Below, in pieces: positions 60,440 through 64,000 of a stretch of DNA of 64,000 nucleotides. Under the pieces are notes generated by a model that saw only the letters and a program-made list of their open reading frames with translations, searched no databases and was not told where the DNA came from. The DNA lies in NCBI RefSeq assembly GCF_021917145.1, contig NW_025813735.1, positions 281,496 through 345,495 on the forward strand, given 5' to 3'. The stretch's first letter is position 1. Every line of letters begins with the position of its first letter. The translations under genes and the position numbers were made by a program. Source of the stretch: Hypomesus transpacificus (Eukaryota; Chordata; Actinopteri; Osmeriformes; Osmeridae).

Positions 60440-63400
60440 ATTAAGGAATTAACAGAAAGACCCCCCTCCTTGAGTCACCACCTTACCGCGGTGGAGGGGT
60501 TTGCGTGTCCTAGTGATCCTGGAAGCTATGTTGTCGGGGGCTTCATGCCCCTGGTAGGGTCTCCCAAGGCAAACAGGTTCCAGGTGAAAGACCAGACAAA
60601 GCGTGGCTCAAAAAACCAACCATGAAGAAATACAACAATGGTTCTCAGTTGCCCCTGCCCGGAAGCGGGTCACCGGGGCCCCCCCCTGGAGCCAGGCCCG
60701 GGGGTGGGGCTCGATGGCGAGCGCCTGGTGGCCGGGCCTTTTCCCATGGGGCCCGGTCGGGCACAGCCCGAAGAGACAACGTGGGACCCTCTTCCAGTGG
60801 GCTCACCATCCGCAGGAGGGGTCATGGGGGTCGGGTGCAGTGTGAGACGGGCGGCGGCCGAAGGCGGGGGCCTTGGCGGTCCGATCCTCGGCTGCAAAAG
60901 TTAGCTTTAGGGACGTGGAACGTCACCTCGCTGGCGGGAAAGGAGCCTGAGCTGGTGCGCGAGGTAGAGAGTTTCCGGCTAGATATAGTCGGCCTCGCCT
61001 CGACGCACAGCGTGGGCTCCGGAACCAGTCTCCTTGAGAGGGGCTGGACTCTCTTCCACTCTGGAGTTGCCCTTGGTGAGAGGCGTCGAGCTGGGGTGGG
61101 AATACTGGTTTCCCCTCGGTTCGGCGCCTGTACATTGGGGTTCACCCCGGTGGACGAGAGGGTAGCCTCCCTCCGCCTTCGGGTGGGGGGACGGGTCCTC
61201 ACTGTCGTTTGTGCTTATGCACCAAACGGCAGCTCAGAGTACCCACCCTTTTTGGAGTCTCTGGGGGGGGTGCTGGAAAGCGCTCCTCCTGGGGATTCCC
61301 TCGTCCTCCTGGGGGACTTCAATGCTCATGTGGGCAATGACAGTGAGACCTGGAGGGGCGTGATTGGGAGGAACGGCCCCCCCGATCTGAACCCGAGTGG
61401 TGTTTTGTTGTTGGACTTCTGTGCTAGACACGGTTTGTCCATAACGAACACCATGTTCAAGCATAAGGGTGTCCATATGTGCACCTGGCACCAGGACACC
61501 CGAGGTCTCAGTTCGATGATCGACTTTGTAGTCGTGTCATCGGACTTGGGGCCGCATGTCTTGGACACTCGGGTGAGGAGAGGGGCGGAGCTGTCAACTG
61601 ATCACCACCTGGTGGTGAGTTGGCTTCGATGGTGGGGGAGGACGCCGGTCAGGCCTGGCAGGCCCAAACGTAATGTGAGGGTCTGCTGGGAACGTCTGGC
61701 GGAACCCTCTGTCAGAAGGAGCTTCAACTCCCACCTCCGGGAGAGCTTCGATCATGTCTCGGGGGGGGGCCGGGGACATTGAGTCCGAATGGGCCATGTT
61801 CCGGGCCTCCATTGTTGAAGCGGCTGACCGGAGCTGCGGCCGCAGGGCGGTCGGTGCATGTCGCGGCGGTAACCCTCGGACCCGGTGGTGGACTCCGGAG
61901 GTGAGGGATGCCGTCAAGCTGAAGAAGGAGGCCTATCGGACTTTATTGGCTGGTAGGACTCCAGAGGCAGCTGATGTGTACCGGCAGGCCAAGCGGAACG
62001 CGGCTTTGGCGGTCGCGGAGGCAAAAACCCGGGCATGGGAGGAGTTCGGCGAGGCCATGGAGAATGACTTCCGAACGGCTTCAAAAAGGTTCTGGACCAC
62101 CATCCGGCGGCTCAGGAGGGGGAAGCAGTGCTCTGTCAACACTGTATACGGTGGGGATGGTGCGCTGCTGACCTCGACGGGGGACGTCCTGGATCGGTGG
62201 AAGGAATACTTCGAAGACCTCCTTAATTCCACCAACACGCTTTCCGACGTGGAGGCAGAGTCTGGGGACATCGGGGGGGGCCCTTCTATCTCTGGGGCTG
62301 AGGTCGCCGAGGTGGTTGAAAAGCTCCGCGGTGGCAGGGCCCCTGGGGTGGATGAGGTCCGCCCGGAGTTCCTTAAGGCTCTGGATGTTGTAGGGCTGTC
62401 TTGGTTGACACGACTCTGCAACATCGCGTGGACATCGGGGACAGTGCCTCTGGACTGGCAGACCGGGGTGGTGGTTCCCCTCTTTAAAAAGGGGGACCGG
62501 AGGGTGTGCTCCAACTTTAGGGGGATCACACTCCTCAGCCTCCCTGGGAAAGTCTATTCAGGGGTCCTGGAGAGGAGGGTCCGTCGGATTGTCGAACCTC
62601 GGATTCAGGAGGAGCAATGTGGTTTTCGTCCTGGCCGTGGAACAGTGGACCAGCTTTATACCCTCCGCGGAGTCCTGGAGGGTACATGGGAGTTCGCCCA
62701 ACCAGTCTACACATGTTTTGTGGATTTGGAAAAGGCGTTCGACCGTGTCCCTCGGGGGCTCATGTGGGGGGTGCTCCGAGAGTACGGGGTACCGGATTTC
62801 CTGATCGGGGCTGTCCGGTCCCTGTACGACCGGTGCCAGAGTTTGGTCCGCATTGCCGGTAGTAAGTCGAACTTGTTTCCGGTGAGGGTTGGACTCCGCC
62901 AGGGCTGCCCTATGTCACCGATTCTGTTCATTACCTATATGGACAGAATTTCTAGGCGCAGCCAGGGTGTTGAGGGGGTCCGGTTTGGTGACCTCAGGAT
63001 CGGGTCGCTGCTTTTTGCGGATGATGTGGTCCTGTTGGCTTCATCGGGCCGTGACCTTCAGCTCTCACTGGAGCGGTTCGCAGCCGAATGTGAAGCGGCT
63101 GGGATGCGAATCAGCACCTCCAAATCTGAGGCCATGGTAATCGACCGGAAAAGGGTGGAGTGCCATCTCCGGGTCGGGGAGGAGATCCTGAACCAAGCGG
63201 AGGAGTTCAAGTATCTCGGGGTCTTGTTCACGAGTGAGGGAAGAATGGAGCGCGAGGTCGACAGGCGGATCGGTGCGGCGTCCGCAGTGATGCGGGCTCT
63301 GCATCGGTCCGTCGTGGTGAAGAAGGAGCTGAGTCGAAAGGCGAAGCTCTCTATTTACCAGTCGATCTACGTTCCTACCCTCACCTATGGTCACGAACTA

Positions 63401-63860
63401 TGGGTAGTGACCGAAAGAACGAGATCGCGAATACAAGCGGCCGAAATGAGCTTTCTCCGTAGGGTGTCCGGGCTCTCCCTTAGAGATAGGGTGAGAAGCT
63501 CGGTCATCCGGGAGGGGCTCAGAGTAGAACCGCTGCTCCTCCGCGTCGAGAGGAGCCAGCTGAGGTGGCTCGGGCATCTGATTAGGATGCCTCCTGGACG
63601 CCTCCCTGGTGAGGTGTTCCGGGCACGTCCCACTGGGAAGAGGCCCCGGGGAAGACCCAGGACACGCTGGAGGGACTATGTCTCTCAGCTGGCCTGGGAA
63701 CGCCTTGGGGTCCCCCAGGAAGAGCTGGCGGAAGTGGCCGGGGGGAGGGAAGTCTGGGCCTCCCTGCTTAGGTCGCTGCCCCCCGCGACCCGATCCCCGG
63801 ACAAGCGGCAGATGACGACGACAACAGAAAGACTTAAAAAAAAAAAAAAAAAAAAAAAAT
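60440..63860 (+). mobile_element. Near full-length LINE (APE endonuclease + reverse transcriptase)
   Basis: 5' part from about 60440 (CCGCGGTGGAGGGGTTTGCG) to a poly-A run at 63837-63859. Frame 60622-61782 encodes an APE-type endonuclease: [51 protein letters not shown]. Frame 61754-63949 encodes the reverse transcriptase (QCGFRPGRGTVDQLYTL, FVDLEKAFDRVPRGLMW, GLRQGCPMSPILF, LLFADDVVLLA, KYLGVLF) and a conserved C-terminal block (QLRWLGHLIRMPPGRLPGEVFRARP). The two meet at a G9 run (61761-61769), so a single ORF has been split by an indel. No target-site duplication was found. Opposite in strand to slc43a2. The clade is not assigned. Confidence 0.93.
60622..61782 (+). pseudogene. LINE endonuclease reading frame, truncated by a frameshift
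   Basis: 386 codons; the first about 110 residues are Gly/Arg/Pro-rich and may be 5' UTR. The APE domain follows (residues about 100-345) with [12 protein letters not shown] and STDHH motifs corresponding to the catalytic Asn, Asp and His positions. The frame ends HVSGGGRGH just past the poly-G run instead of continuing as the 61754 frame does. Confidence 0.85.
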
Positions 63861-63949
63861 TGAACAGGTCACATAACATTAAAAAGGTAAACCAGTATTT
63901 CAAAGCTGCATTGAATAGACTTGTTATTGCTGGAAGCTTTACCACATGA
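61754..63949 (+). pseudogene. LINE reverse-transcriptase reading frame (frameshifted from the endonuclease)
   Basis: 731 codons. RT fingers-palm motifs run from about residue 215 to 480, with the FADD catalytic pair. Linker and C-terminal blocks run to about residue 690. The final 40 codons read through the poly-A run (KKKKKKKKK) into flanking DNA, so the true LINE stop has been lost or lies in another frame. Without its endonuclease in frame this copy is unlikely to move by itself. Confidence 0.85.
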
Positions 63950-64000
63950 CACAAGGTCATGTCACAACTGCATTCCTCGATATGAACAGTTAGATTGAGT
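63861..64000. other. Flank after the LINE
   Basis: AT-rich sequence after the poly-A tail; nothing recognised. Presumably still within the first introns of slc43a2. Confidence 0.4.

Overview
This window is vertebrate nuclear DNA, almost certainly from a teleost fish. The genes are split by short GT-AG introns, polyadenylation signals are of the AATAAA type, CA/GT microsatellites and minisatellites are very dense, and the transposons (tRNA-derived SINEs, hAT-type MITEs, a Kolobok-like THAP element, an APE/RT LINE) are of the kinds common in ray-finned fish. Nothing prokaryotic is present: no operons, no CRISPR, no rRNA. I cannot name the species.

Plus-strand genes, left to right: the 3' part of rnf168 (285-2390; RING exon lies left of the window); a tm4sf19-like L6 tetraspan gene (5430-8933); three class A GPCRs of the P2Y12/GPR87/GPR171 group (12058-13086, 15096-18426, 22065-23735); clrn1 (24773-28052), complete in three exons; and mindy4b (about 31143-38055), a MINDY-family deubiquitinase paralogue whose catalytic Cys and His are both replaced. 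Minus-strand genes: tsen34 (38574-40156), eif2a (41033-46094), and the 3' two thirds of slc43a2/LAT4 (53366-58478; N-terminal exons lie right of 58478, probably beyond the window). The gpr87/gpr171/clrn1/mindy4b/eif2a block corresponds to human 3q25 and rnf168/tm4sf19 to 3q29. tsen34 and slc43a2 come from other human chromosomes, so the window contains lineage-specific junctions. mindy4b and tsen34 converge on a CTCF-like site at 38404.

Mobile DNA: a nearly full-length LINE with one frameshift in a poly-G run (about 60440-63860), a 5'-truncated LINE tail inside mindy4b (about 33500-33945), a Kolobok-like element with TTAA duplications and a broken THAP domain (46615-48267), hAT-type elements with clear terminal inverted repeats (16762-17586 with a BED-finger remnant, 26034-26394, 29909-30169, 59882-60354), a 1.66 kb fold-back element with a perfect 8-bp target duplication (20163-21822), and several tRNA-derived SINEs.

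The most unusual signal is a set of tandem repeats built from splice junctions. The largest is a 40-bp minisatellite of 42 units (about 6856-8545) in tm4sf19. Each unit copies the 3' splice acceptor plus the first 30 nt of the exon that follows, so about 34 decoy acceptors precede the real one, and each would lead to an early stop codon. Smaller acceptor-containing arrays lie in eif2a and slc43a2, and long pyrimidine tracts abut acceptors in rnf168, mindy4b and slc43a2. Everything here is read by eye; no database search or splice prediction was run.
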